64,000 bases of DNA from Litoditis marina (taxonomy: Eukaryota; Nematoda; Chromadorea; Rhabditida; Rhabditidae). The first letter of the stretch is position 1. Each line of letters starts with the position of its first letter. This document shows positions 41,290 through 53,219 of this stretch, in pieces. The notes below the pieces were generated by a model, which did no database searches, had not been told where the DNA came from, and saw only the letters and a list, made by a program, of their open reading frames with translations. The stretch spans positions 30,652,947-30,716,946 of the forward strand of contig OZ038434.1 of assembly GCA_964036275.1 (NCBI GenBank), given 5' to 3'. A program made the position numbers and the translations under genes.

Positions 41290-43158
41290 TCATGACTCAT
41301 AACCACTTTCGTAGTTATCACGCATATTCGACAGTTCATCGTCAGACGGCACCCTCTTCTCCTCCTTCAAATTTCGCATCAAAACATGAGCGAATCTAGA
41401 AGTTTCAGGGTTGAACAACGACTGTTCCTGCCGTATTCCATTCTGAACACATTCGCTACGGAATCGTTCTGTCATGAACTGCGTACTGAGACTAGTAACA
41501 ATAGTCTTCGGCGTTTTTCCAACCAACTTGAACATTTCAGACAATGTAGAAGATGTTGTTCTCGATGTGCAGTCTTTCATCTCTGCCACATCAGTCCACT
41601 TAGTCTCAGAATCTTCGAGAACTAAGTATGATAGACCTTTCACGGGACCAACGACGTCCACATAGACTCTATCATTCCATTTCCTTTGCGAAGATGACAT
41701 TTCGCTATCACTGATCGATGAACTTTCGTTCTTGTTGAGCTCTTCCTTGGCCTCAACCTTTGCCACAACACTCTTCACCTTCTCTCTCACTTGAGGTTTC
41801 AACGAGCTGTTGGTACATTCACTCGATCGATCTTTGATCTCCCTTTGACCAGTCATCATCTTCAGGTAATACTTCATGTTCTCATTCTGAGTCAACCAAT
41901 CAAGGCCAACCAGACTACTTGACTGAGAAACATAGGCACAACCAGTACCGTATTCACCTTTCATCTTGAAATCACAGTTGAGTATACCGAGCACTCGCAT
42001 AGGCTTCCCATTGGCATTGACTACTCCAACTCCGGATTTCACAAGATCTGGCTTACCAAGCCTCTTCCAGTCGTGTACATTCAACAATGTCACGTCCGAG
42101 CCAGTATCGAGTTGAAAATTGACTTCCACACCTTCGATATCTACTGGCAGGTAACGTCTCACTGCGTTCACCTTCACGTTCCTCTCCGAAGACTCTACAA
42201 CCACCGAGTTGTTCACACGAGCTCTTCCAGATGAGTAAGCGGAGTACTTGACTACTTTTTCACAAAACTCTTGCTTGTGACCGCTCTTTCTGCACTTGCC
42301 ACAGGTCCACTTCTTGGCCTTGCAATTTCTAGATAAGTGACCACTCTCACCGCAGTTCCAACACAGTCTACCACCATGTTCAACTGAACGATCTTCTTCA
42401 TGAGATCTTACTCCATATACATGAGTTGTCTCGGACTCAATCATCTTAGCATCACGCTTCAGACTGATCCACTTGTCACACTCACTGTACAAGTCTTGCA
42501 GTGTCACTTTTCTTTTCGCTTGATGTTCTCTATCCAAGAATAGCAGTAACATTTTGCGCAACTCAGAGTCTCGACTTGATTTCAGACCGTACACCCACAA
42601 CAATGCCTTGAGCCCATCGCTATCCAAATCATGGATCTTTGCTTTCTCACACTGCTCATTGACACGTCCTGTGTACTCCATGAAATCTTCATGATCTGAC
42701 TTTTCGAGCTTCAAACACTGATATCTCGTCGTAAAGACCGACATTTTGACATCAAACAACTCTTTCAAGTGTTTCACAGTGTCCTCAAACGTTATATCCG
42801 ACGGCACACTTGGTAATACATGTCTTTTGTACCGCTCGAAAGCATTGTCACAGAGTTTGCCCAACAACAGCCTAACTCTTGCTTTCTCATCCAACGCAGC
42901 ACCATCGACAGTAAACACCTCACCGTATCGGTCAAACCAACGTGGGAACGTTTGATCGTTTTCAGCATCGAATACAAACGTACTCAACCTAGCATTCAAC
43001 TCAGCCATAAGCCTCGTTCCACTGCCAGCGTTCAGACTGTCATCATTATCATTCTGACTCTTTTTCGCAGAAACCAACTCTAACAGTTGTTTCATTTGCT
43101 CTTGGTGTCTCTCTTCCTGTTTCTGCATCATTTCTATCAATAATTTCATTTCAGCCAT
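41290..43158 (-). CDS. Gag-protease-(partial) integrase polyprotein of the LTR element
   Basis: One 622-residue frame without stops. The N-terminus is a short Gln/Glu coiled coil. A retrotransposon Gag-like helical region (about 50-225) follows, then two CCHC zinc knuckles at about 269-300 (CWNCGESGHLSRNC and CGKCRKSGHKQEFC). Next is an aspartic protease segment with the active-site FQLDTGSDVTLLN (about 350-362). After a charged linker, residues from about 500 (WNDRVYVDVVGPVKGLSY onward) look like part of an integrase core. This order is gag-PR-IN with RT and RNase H missing and the frame kept, so an internal in-frame deletion is inferred. The protein could still package RNA and be processed, but cannot reverse transcribe. 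Confidence 0.85.
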   Translation of the reverse strand: MAEMKLLIEMMQKQEERHQEQMKQLLELVSAKKSQNDNDDSLNAGSGTRLMAELNARLSTFVFDAENDQTFPRWFDRYGEVFTVDGAALDEKARVRLLLGKLCDNAFERYKRHVLPSVPSDITFEDTVKHLKELFDVKMSVFTTRYQCLKLEKSDHEDFMEYTGRVNEQCEKAKIHDLDSDGLKALLWVYGLKSSRDSELRKMLLLFLDREHQAKRKVTLQDLYSECDKWISLKRDAKMIESETTHVYGVRSHEEDRSVEHGGRLCWNCGESGHLSRNCKAKKWTCGKCRKSGHKQEFCEKVVKYSAYSSGRARVNNSVVVESSERNVKVNAVRRYLPVDIEGVEVNFQLDTGSDVTLLNVHDWKRLGKPDLVKSGVGVVNANGKPMRVLGILNCDFKMKGEYGTGCAYVSQSSSLVGLDWLTQNENMKYYLKMMTGQREIKDRSSECTNSSLKPQVREKVKSVVAKVEAKEELNKNESSSISDSEMSSSQRKWNDRVYVDVVGPVKGLSYLVLEDSETKWTDVAEMKDCTSRTTSSTLSEMFKLVGKTPKTIVTSLSTQFMTERFRSECVQNGIRQEQSLFNPETSRFAHVLMRNLKEEKRVPSDDELSNMRDNYESGYES

Positions 43159-43483
43159 TGCACTGGTGAAATCGACACAATATTGACTACAAAAGACTGT
43201 AGACTTGGGTTACACGATCACGGTACACCTCTCACAATTGATGCTTCAACACACAAAATACGCGATCTCTCTTCCTCTCAATTTGGCAAAAAAACTACAC
43301 CAAACTTCCTCTTACAGTGTACCAAAAACAATGGTCACACAAAGCTCTCTATGCTCTGAAGACAATAGACTGTCTTTCAAGAGTTTCTAGCCAAGATTCG
43401 ACAACAGACTGTCCTTCAATATCTTGCTAAAACCTGACAACAGACTGTCCCACTAGAGCTGTTTCTATCCTGATCGCCAATTA

Positions 43484-43718
43484 TGTTGTATCCTTAGATC
43501 ACTAGGATAAACACTAATAACACAAACAGATATCAACACTGAAGTTATACCTGTACAGAGAGGAGACGGAAGAGGAAGAACCGGTTTATTACCAGGCGAG
43601 ACGATACAATGCTCAAACAGGCAACAATATGGCGCACGTCACTTCTCACGTGAACGCGCACTATGCTAATGAACTAACATGTTAAAACAGGTATAGACCA
43701 AAAGTCTACTACTCAACA
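43484..43718 (-). repeat. 5' LTR (right copy)
   Basis: 235 bp, identical to the left LTR in my comparison. It is expected to drive transcription of the element toward lower coordinates. Confidence 0.95.
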
Positions 43719-44773
43719 TATATAATAATAAGAACATAATTTTTCGCGGATTGTTTCATTCGTGATCTCGTTCGTGAATGGATACGTAGTAATCCTATCA
43801 AGATTCATAATCTTCGGATGACTCGATCTTCCAAAGAGTACCTTCTCATACTACTTTCCAATTGATTTTAGAACACGGTGCTTCGAAAAAAGTATGGGTT
43901 CACTAGTTTTTATGAAAAATGTTACGTACTAGCAGCTTGGTGCACAAGTACACTGCAAACGTGTTAAAGTACAGAGGCAACAAAAAACTAGCCATGTCGA
44001 TGTTTTTATTAGAGACTTATTGCTATTAAATAGCTCAAACGCAAAAAATGATTCAAGTACACAGATGAAAAGTAAATTACAGTACTTTTCTCCATGTAAC
44101 GATGCGCACGGTAGCTAACTGCGCAGTGCACATTACGTTTCCACAAATTCGGATTATCCTAGGTTTATACTTGCAGAACTAAGCTGAATAAGCTTAGACG
44201 AACAAACTAGATACACACCAAGAAAGGGGGAGTAACTAAAAGATGATGCAAAGACTCTCTATTTGAGCTTAGCTCAAAGTTATTGAAAAGTGTTGTGTAT
44301 GAGTCAAACGTCAAGAGTGTGTAACAATATCTAATCGATGGTAACTGAGACATTCAACATTTATTTTTGATTAATGTCCAGAAGTACCACTGATTTGTAA
44401 TGTTCACTTCAATGTGTTCACAAATAATACGCCTACAATCTACCAAACGCACTGAACTTGTGATTTTGGTTTGTATTCGAGTCTGAAATCATGAAAAACC
44501 CCAAAACCGGGGCCGGCATGAAAGAAAATCGTATTTAATCCAATAAAACGCCTGCAAAATGTCAGCGACACGCAAATTCGGTTGAAAATGCATTACGGAG
44601 CAGATTCATAGCCAATTAGCGCAGAATGACTAATAGAATGCGGAATAGGGCTCTCTTTGAACAAAACACGTCTAAGAGGGAAATTGTGGAAAACAAAATA
44701 TAACTAGTAGTTATCTCATGAAGCGTGGCGATGAATCAGCAATAATGATGTGTAGGACGTGAGACGAGAGACC

Positions 44774-44894
44774 TATACTAGAAGTAAATTGAAAAGTTAG
44801 GTAAAGTTAGCATTCTAATGGGGAATCGTGCCCTTTTCTGAATTCTGTTGTGTTCAACATGTTTAACGTGACTGTGCAATCGACTTACAGTATA
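44774..44894. repeat. Family E repeat
   Basis: TATACTAGAAGTAAATTGAA at the left and CAGTATA at the right, with the usual GTGACTGTGCAATCGA near the right end. It is shortened in the middle relative to other copies. Confidence 0.8.
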
Positions 44895-45866
44895 GGGAAG
44901 ATTTGTCATGGAAAAACTAACAAATCATCTACATCCCTAGTTTTCGAACTAACAATGCGCGCAACTCCACTAGTATACTAGTCGAACATAGTATTTGCAC
45001 AGAAAAAGAAACATTTACAGTATGCCACGAGTTTTCGGCTGATTAGGGTTAAATAAGGCCATCGAGACTTTCACCATGACCGAACTGTGCTAAGTTTGAT
45101 GAGTTTTTCCGTGAACAGTTCAATACAGTTAGAAACTTGGGAACTGAGACTTTGAACTAACTCAACTGTGCTAAGTGTTGTACATTTTCTCGTTAACAGT
45201 TTGAAAAGACAGGTGAAAACTGCACTGACAATCTCATTCGGACCAACCCACGTGGGAGCAGAGTTCGTCCTCGAAAGCTAGAATGCAAGCTGTTTTACTA
45301 GTTGCAAAGATCGGATGAAAAAGTAGAGTACAAAAACATATCGGCACGTTAATGTAACTGTCACTTGGTTTTCCTGTTTTTAAAGTTTCTGAAAACACGC
45401 GTAAACGTGAAAATTTGAAGATTTCTCAACTGCAGCTGATTGAGAAAAGGGCAATGTATCTTTTTTTAACCAAAAATTTCGTTCATCGGTGAGAGCTTAA
45501 TGGGTTCCAGATGACATTTCCTTCAGACAAAAAATATTTTAAGTACACAAAAACTCTATGGAAAGAAAAAGCTGCAGAACAAGTTTGCAGAAAGTACAAC
45601 ACTTTTTCTGCGTTTCCCGCTCTGCACACTATTTCATTGAAGTGCATGTTGGAAGAGACTTAGGTCGGGAATTCGTAAACGAATACCAACCGAATACTGC
45701 TACATACAAGCTCAACTTTGAGTGCATCACAGTTTGTGAAATCGTTTGCAGGAAAAAAATGCAAAAAGTGTTTTGTATGAAGTTGACCCCTGCTGGGTGA
45801 ATTTGCAGCGGACAATATGAAAAATTGAATTGAACTGAAGGTTTGCAGCGAATTTCCATTGAAAAT

Positions 45867-45871
<5 letters not shown>

Positions 45872-45945
<74 letters not shown>

Positions 45946-45999
45946 ATGTCTCTGCCTCTTTCTCTATCTGGTATTGCTCGCTTTCTCTCTCTCTCTCTC
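45872..45999. repeat. (CT)n microsatellite
   Basis: A nearly pure CT run of about 66 bases, followed by imperfect CTCTTT repeats. Confidence 0.95.
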
Positions 46000-46456
46000 T
46001 TTCACATACATTGACAAATACCAGTATAAAATAGTTCATGAACGTATTATTCTCGTTGAACCACCTACAAAACAGATTTTTATTTTACATCTTTCAACTA
46101 TTTCGAAAACAGCGCATCATGTCATTCTTTCTTCACGCGTTGAACAAAAGAAGTGGTTCAGGCTTCACCAACTATTTTCGAAAAATTCCCGTAAACAAAA
46201 TACGTGCTAATCTTCTTTTCTGAGAAAACTGATATGTTTTTCGAGAGCTCACTTTTCACAAAATACTAATCTCGCTAATAATAGGAAAGAATCTGTTGAT
46301 TACACGAAGAGATGCAGCAGATGAACTCGGGGTTAATAGAACAAAAAAGTTGGAGAGAAATTTGGAGCAAATCGTAGAGCAAAACTTACTGACCGTTTAA
46401 AGTTTGCGAAAAAGGAAAGAGAAACTCGGCTAATAGTGAGCTGATAGAAAACCTGG

Positions 46457-46580
46457 TTAAAGAAGGACGATTATGTGGACCAATCCCGTGGCAACGGTCC
46501 TTTAAACTGCAGTTGAAAAATGTACTACAGTTCAAATAACTGAAGCGTTGCGATTGGACCACGTAATCGTACTTCTTTAA
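46457..46580. repeat. Palindromic MITE-like repeat, family D
   Basis: Starts TTAAAGAAGGACGATTATGT and ends ACGTAATCGTACTTCTTTAA, about 124 bp. The ends are inverted repeats bounded by TTAA-type sequence. Confidence 0.8.
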
Positions 46581-47811
46581 AATGGTTTAGAAGAATAGTT
46601 CATAGAAAAACAAATGTAGGCGGTAGGTCGCCTACGCGAGACAAGTTTAGGTTCACAAATTGTACACGGAAATATTAGAAAAACACGTACTAAGCTAAAC
46701 GAAGCCCAAAACAACTTGTGAGAAAAGCCTTCAATAGCTTTCGTTCTTGAATAGTTGAACACAATAGTTCAACAACTCAAAAGTCACTTTTTAGGTCTAA
46801 TCAACTTTTTTCTCAACTAATCAACCCATTGCGTATCATTGTAATGTGATTTTCACCAGGTGTAAAAACCCATTATCTACTTCGAAATCAGATTATGCAA
46901 TTAATATAGGGAAGTTGATTAACTGAACTTGGTTGCTTAATACAATAAAAAGTCAGATCTGATCGAAAATGTGTTTTGTTAGAAGAAAAAATCTCCCACA
47001 ATAAAATCCTACAGTCATTTTCACTTAGAACTACAACCAAGGTTTGCAAAAAAGGGGGAAGGTGGAAGTATACTTCACACATGAAAGAAGGTGAACTTTA
47101 AACTACCTCTCGTAGCTATCGATTTTTGTGAAAATGTTTGTTAGAAATTTTAGAAAACACTAATGAGATGTGTACGGTTTTGCAGGAAGCCGAATGTATA
47201 ATTCACTTAGCAAAGAACAAAGAGTAGCCCACGGATATGCAAAATGTTGTAAACAATGTTGTAAACAAATTAGAAGTATCCCTAGTATGTATTCGAAAAT
47301 CAAAAACCTTCCTTCTCATCAGAAATCAAATGGCCAATGCTCGTCCATGGAAAATGCATTGTGGGGGTTTCATAGTTGTTTGGGCAATTAAAAAGAGTGA
47401 GTTTACTAGAAACTTGAAATTACCTTGTAAAATATCACGTATCTTAGTTTAGCTATCCCTGAAATGTACCAGTTTGTGTAATGAATAGCGTAGTTGTCTA
47501 TCACTATTGTGACCATTGGTTCAAAGCCCAAACCAAGCATAATTGTATGTACTCGACAGAAAATTCAGTTTTAAAAAGAGATAAATCCGTGATTTAAGTG
47601 AAAGAAAATTATGAATGAACCCCTCATTAACACTTTCTCGCGTTAGTGGATTTGGATTCCCAGCTATAACTGTGTGTCATGCGTGGGATATTTTTTTTAC
47701 CATTCACACATTTACCAGCAGAAATAATGGAAAATATATGACAAAACAAAGTTGAATGAGTGGTTTCAGAGTATTCTATTCGATTGTAAACATATAGGTT
47801 TGATCTCACAA

Positions 47812-48008
47812 CATGATTTCAATTCTGGAGCCATCAGCGATTGAGGAACTTATTCAGCAATTATTCCTTTTCTACGGTGGTTCTACGTTTACTAATGGTA
47901 CTTTTAGGATCATTAAAATTTTCCAAAACGTTGCTCTATACTATAACATCCCGAGTTTGATCGATTGTATCTCTTTACAAAACATATCTTCATTACAACG
48001 TATCTTTC
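47812..48008 (+). pseudogene. Possible BTB-domain-like fragment
   Basis: An ATG-initiated segment (MISILEPSAIEELIQQLF) is followed by FQNVALYYNIPSLIDC, which resembles the end of a BTB fold (nematode versions often have LA.YY.IPS...C). No flanking exons were found and a family K repeat follows at once. It may be a gene relic or chance. Confidence 0.2.
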
Positions 48009-48057
48009 AAAATAACTATTGTCCCACAAACTATTTGGTTCAATCGCCGTTGTCCAG

Positions 48058-48190
48058 CACTGTTAAATTGCATGTAATATTATGTGCGCGTAACAGGGTA
48101 ACCACACCCTTTTTCTTTTCACTTTTCCTCTCCAATTACTCATTTTTGGAGTGCCACATACTATGTGGAAGTCACGTGTTAAATCACGAA
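48058..48190. repeat. Dispersed repeat, family K
   Basis: The same sequence type as 15337-15465: TTAAATTGCATGTAATATTA through GAAGTCACGTGTTAAATCAC. Confidence 0.6.
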
Positions 48191-48414
48191 TATATCTATT
48201 CTATATTGTAGTTTAATCTCGTACCAAATCGAGATCAAACCACAACTACTGTAAACATATGGTTAATCTATTGAAGGGGGACAGAAAGGAAAGTTAGTAT
48301 GAAAGAGCTGCTCGAGAGAAACTCATAAATACTATTCTTTATTCAAACTAATCAACCTACTTTGCATACGGTTCACATGTTTTAGTCTGTTTTGGCGCGC
48401 GCAACGCTAAGTTC

Positions 48415-48432
48415 AGGTACCCCGGGGTACCT
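48415..48432. other. 18-bp perfect palindrome AGGTACCCCGGGGTACCT
   Basis: A self-complementary 18-base sequence near 48415 in an otherwise AT-rich stretch, next to GGCGCGCGCAACGC. A regulatory role is not shown. Confidence 0.6.
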
Positions 48433-48623
48433 AAACTAGCTTTCCATTCTGCACTCCTTTAAACACTATAAGCTATACAACTGTGGTGCAGAGTATGCGA
48501 TAAAGAGTGCACAGTTACTCAATATTTTTTCACGCTCCACATAACTAGTTTATCCACTTCTATTACAAAACAGAGCGAAGATTGATCGGGCACCGCACAG
48601 ACACGGTTTGTGCACTGAACCCC

Positions 48624-48804
48624 GGCGGCGTAGCAAACCGTCCAATCTCACGAGAAGTTCATATGAGTTTCTCATGAGATACCTCATGAGCTACTCGTGA
48701 ACTCTTAATGTTGTAGCATAGCAATCAATAGAATCTCATGAGAAACTCGTGCTAATAGCTCATGAGGGGATCTCATGAACTTTTGTGGGGATTGCTACGC
48801 CGCC
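48624..48804. repeat. CTCATGAG palindromic element, family F
   Basis: Starts GGCGGCGTAGCAAACCGTCC and ends GGATTGCTACGCCGCC, about 181 bp, with several TCTCATGAG palindromes. Confidence 0.85.
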
Positions 48805-49072
48805 AGATAAGCAAAATAGATCCTAATGAAAAGTGAGCTTCTAGTCAGAACAAAGTTTTTTCCTCTCATAATCTGGAACCAAAATCTTTCTTTTTTGGTA
48901 AAATATCAAACATGTTTCGCATACAAAACTACTAAAAACCAAGTGAAAATCTTGGAAAACCGTTTGAATCGCAGAAACACGTCTGATCGTGAACTTCAAA
49001 CAGATACTCTAGTTCTAGCATGAATGGCGACCACCATATAGCACTGGGCCACTGAATGTGCTTAGATGAAAT

Positions 49073-49200
49073 CGTCAATTGCAGTCACATGAAAAACAAT
49101 TTCAAACAGAGCAGAACTCAGCAACGTGCAAAATGACAAAGTGCACGATTCCTCATTAGAATGCTGACTTTACGTGACTATTCAATTTACTTCTAGTATA
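49073..49200. repeat. Family E repeat, inverted copy
   Basis: Contains AAGTGCACGATTCCTCATTA and ends in ACTTCTAGTATA. Confidence 0.8.
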
Positions 49201-50360
49201 GAACCACTTTCGACGAGCTAGTTATTAAGTTTACGCCAATAATTTTAGGTGACTAAGAGCCGTTCGCTGTTCCAACACCATGTGTAAAAACGTTCAAATA
49301 CATAGTTCGTACTTTTAATGAATAGATTAATCAATTTTGTCTATTTTCCGACAAGCATTCCAGTTAACAATAATTATGGCCAGTTAGTAGATGGGTCGCG
49401 CAAAATTTGATTCAAAGTGCATCCAAATATTGTGTTCAAACCCTGATCAGGGCAGCGTTACGCGCTCTGCGCGATAGAAAGTTTGATTTCTATAGAATCC
49501 TATACTCGATTCAGCATACAACATACAGTATTAAGGTGGGCCGATTATTTGGACCGACCCCAATGTATCAGTCCTTCAATCTGCAGTTCAAGATGTATTC
49601 CAGTTTGAAGGACCGGAGCGTTGGGACTGGTTTCTGGTTTACAGAATGGTCATTTATCGAAAAAAGTACCTTCACCTCACTTTAGCATACTCCCAGGTCT
49701 GTCAATCGAAAACATTGTGAAAACACTATAAAAAAGGAATATCGCGAAAACTTCCTAGAGTTGATCTACGAACCTCAAAACATGCACATGACACATGCTT
49801 GATTCGAAGTGCCCTATCGGAGTTTTTTTACATCCTCTCATTTTTGATGAACGGAAAACAAGACCGTCTTGTCGAAAATCAAATTTCTACAGAAAAACTG
49901 CAACTCAAGGATCAGAAGGCGATTTGACTGAAAATAATATTTGTGATTTTCAATAAAATATTATATTAATGCTATTAACACTTTTCTCACTGATCTTAAA
50001 CTGTTAAGGTCGGCTTGAAAGTCTCTAGAAGGGTTTCATAGAAGAAACTGGCGAGAAGATGTTTTTGATATTCAATTGGATTACACAAATGTGAGCATAC
50101 GACACGATTCTGAGAAAAGAAGGGAGTCGAACTGACAAACAAAAACATACTCTAAGGAAACCTACGTAAAGAATGAACAATTACGCAAAAGTTACATTTC
50201 AACCCTTTCGCGCTCTGAGCAACTGTCGCAGTCAAAACTACCACACAAATTCTGTACCATTCATTTGTTCTGTATTTATTTGCATCTTCTACGTGTGTTC
50301 ATTGGAAACTACTAAAACTATAGAATACTCGTTTGCTGTCGAAGCGAAATTTGAACAGCA

Positions 50361-50494
50361 TATACTGGTAGTAAATTGAAAAGTTACGTAAAGTTAGCAT
50401 TCTAATGAGGAGTTGTGCACGTTATTATGACATGTTTCTGAGTTCTGATGTGTTTCACATGTTTCACGTGACTGTGCAATTGACTAACAGTATA
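50361..50494. repeat. Family E repeat
   Basis: TATACTGGTAGTAAATTGAA through AATTGACTAACAGTATA. A solo family I end (GTAAGAGTCTCAATAGGAAT) adjoins its right edge. Confidence 0.8.
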
Positions 50495-52481
50495 CTGTAA
50501 GAGTCTCAATAGGAATGAGAAGGATTATATAAGAGATCACAGAGCATTGGCGCACAATTAGTGGTTCTTTGCCGTTCGGAGCTTGGTTTATTTGTCTAGA
50601 ACTCTCCGGTGTAACCTGATCTATCTCTAACAAATTATCTCACACGTAACTACCATATAAAAAGCAATGCAGCCGGAGAGCAAACAATTGTATTCAAGAT
50701 TTTATCATGTAAAAGGGAATTAAGCAAGACCTTGTTAGCATCCAGCTCAAATTCCGTTGATTTTCATTTACCTATATGTAGATCACATGTTTATAAATAT
50801 CTCACGTATATGTGAATAAATTATTCATATTAATTTGAATAGCGAGAAGAGAAGAAAACACAGGCGTTCAGGTGGCTACAATTCACACTGAGATGGAAAA
50901 GTTTCAAAATTAATTTTGAAAATGTAGAAAAAACTCAGTAAATTTGTGTACACCAAAAACTGGTGGACGTTTTAGAAATTTAGGCAACTAACCGGTAAAT
51001 TTGTAAGCACAAGGAAAATCGTTGTCAGGCAACGTTCTCATTTTCATTCGTGGCGGATTTACGATTCACAATTTTGTCGCCTAGTTGCGCGCTCTTCATT
51101 AGAGTTTCAGCTCTGGAAAATTTTGTAAAAGAGCTGAACTCACACTTTGACAAATAACAAATAACTCAAAAGTAGTCTGGTACAATTCGTTATCTCTGCA
51201 ACCTGAATTTTCGATAGTCCACGTAAACGAAACTACAAAAACAGCACGGGTGGCACCAATGGAATGTCTCTTCTAGATCAACCCGTATATTGTTTTGTAA
51301 TAATTTACAACAGTATGAATACAGTTGAAGGGATCTCGAGAAACAGAGCGGAAATTTCAGAAAAACTATAAAAGAACATATAGATTGCAAGCAAACGGTT
51401 ATTCATGCCTTTTACGTCACGTCGACGTTTAGCGCCGGCGGAAAACAATGGTTTTCATGCGTATTGATTACAGTCGACGTTAACGCCAACTTGATCAATA
51501 CACAAAGTTTTACACAAACAACGTTGGTGTTAAACGTTGAAGTGAAAACTATGAGCTCAGGCTAACATTTGGATGGTAAAGTCTTGAAATTTTCAAGAAT
51601 AAGAGTACATCGCGTCACGCTAGCACCGAATTACTGCAACTAAATTACTTCTTGTAAATGACTTAACATCTAGTCATGGGAAAATCTCAGCTGCATCACC
51701 ATCTTAAATACGTATAGGGAAGGAGAAGTGCAAGTACAAACTATATTGTCTATGAGAAACTTTCACAGAGTCTTTACTTCCAGAGAAAGGCCATAGATAC
51801 TGTAGCTATTCATTTCTGATGTGAAACATGTCTCAATATTTTGTCAACTTTGTGTTGACGAGTCTAGAAAACAACCAATACTTGCTGTTCAGTAAGAACC
51901 ATTAAAGTAGTTGTTATGCTGTTATAGAGTACAACTGAGGCCAGTTACGTCAGGCTAGTTACGTTATAAAAAGTTTTTTTTCAATCAAGTAACAGGGTTG
52001 TTCACACGTGTTTTAAGTCTAGTTTTAGTCTTCTTTAGTTATTTCTTACTTTTCTTACTTAAGTTTAGGCTGTTTGGAGAGTTTTTCAAAAATTTAGTCA
52101 TCTAAGAGGGAGATTATACTTTCAAAACTGCAAAATTGCAACTCTAATCTGTATAATGTTTGCTGATTTCTCAGAAAAGATTGCGCATTTTATTATCTCT
52201 AGGTCAGATCAACTCTCAATGACACTTGAAGAAGATTATAAGAAAGTGAAGCTCAGCAGCAAACAAAAAAAAAGAATTTCAAATATTTAGACCAGATGCT
52301 GACCTATTAAAATTCAGTTCAAATTGAAACAGTTCGACACTGCTCTGATGTTCGCAAAAAAAAACACTAAAATATGAGAGCTACAGTTCAATATACAAGT
52401 TTATTGGGACATAAGTGAAGGGTAAGAAATAACAAAATAGAAAAAGGAAAAAAATCAGAAAACGGCAAGGGGTGAGAATAT

Positions 52482-52600
52482 AAGTTGTAGTTTGAATAGG
52501 AAAAACGTCAAATTTGCGAACTTCGACCGGAAATCAACAGGTTTAAACTACAAACACAGCAAAATGGGGCAACACACACCTTGCCGCGTAGAAATCCCAC
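52482..52600. repeat. Short inverted repeat, family H
   Basis: AAGTTGTAGTTTGAATAGG at the left and TTTAAACTACAAACACAGC at the right, followed by GGGGCAACACACACC. Confidence 0.6.
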
Positions 52601-52736
52601 AAAATTAGCGATTAGCTGCTCATGAGATCTATTTGTTTCTATGCTACAACATTGAGAGTTCACGTATAACTCATGACGTATCTCATGAAAAACTCATATG
52701 AACTTCTCATGAGATTGAAAGGATTGCCACGCCGCC
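52584..52736. repeat. CTCATGAG palindromic element, family F, partial
   Basis: Ends GGATTGCCACGCCGCC and has TCATGACGTATCTCATGAAA inside. The left end is degraded and touches a family H repeat. Confidence 0.65.
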
Positions 52737-52770
52737 TATGTTGGAGAGAGCGAACCTTACCTTGAGAGCC

Positions 52771-52889
52771 AATTGCACAGTCACGTGAAACATGTTAACT
52801 CAGCACCACTCAGAAACGTGGAATGACATATTGCACGATTCTTTATTGGAATGCTAACTTCACGTGACTATTCAATATACTTCTAGTAT
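52771..52889. repeat. Family E repeat, inverted copy
   Basis: AATTGCACAGTCACGTGAAA through ATACTTCTAGTAT. Confidence 0.8.
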
Positions 52890-53219
52890 GTATTTGAAGC
52901 CAATTGTTCTGTCTAGTTCGGTTATTACTCTATTTTATAGCGTCTCAGACGTTATAAAGGCGTAGTCTTCATTGAATTATCGGGAAAAGTTGCTGGAAAA
53001 ATTACGAATTTACAACAATAATAGTATATAGAAACAATTTTGAATACGGATTTACAACAATAGTATGTAGAAACAATTTTAAATACGTGACTGGTCAAAA
53101 GAATATCGAACAGATTAAAGTTAAAACAGCTTATATTACAAGAAATAGATTGGGTACAAAGAGTTTGTGCACTGAGAAGATCAAGTACGTCTAATGAGAA
53201 AAAATGATTACGGAAGCAC

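Larger units (their letters stand above)
40892..43723 (-). mobile_element. Young non-autonomous LTR retrotransposon (Ty3/gypsy-like), 235-bp LTRs
   Basis: The element proper is 40897-43718, flanked on both sides by the 5-bp target duplication TATAT (40892-40896 and 43719-43723). The two 235-bp LTRs read identically by eye and have TG...CA ends. The coding strand is minus. A purine tract AAAAAGGGAGG directly precedes the 3' LTR (left copy), and a candidate primer site TGGCGATCAGGA lies 3 bases inside the 5' LTR (right copy). It carries one ORF with gag, protease and integrase-like segments and no RT/RNase H, so it needed help in trans to move. Confidence 0.92.

Noticed and set aside
45558..45859. 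Frames of 80 and 76 codons on opposite strands
   Set aside because: The segment is an imperfect inverted repeat; both frames are by-products.
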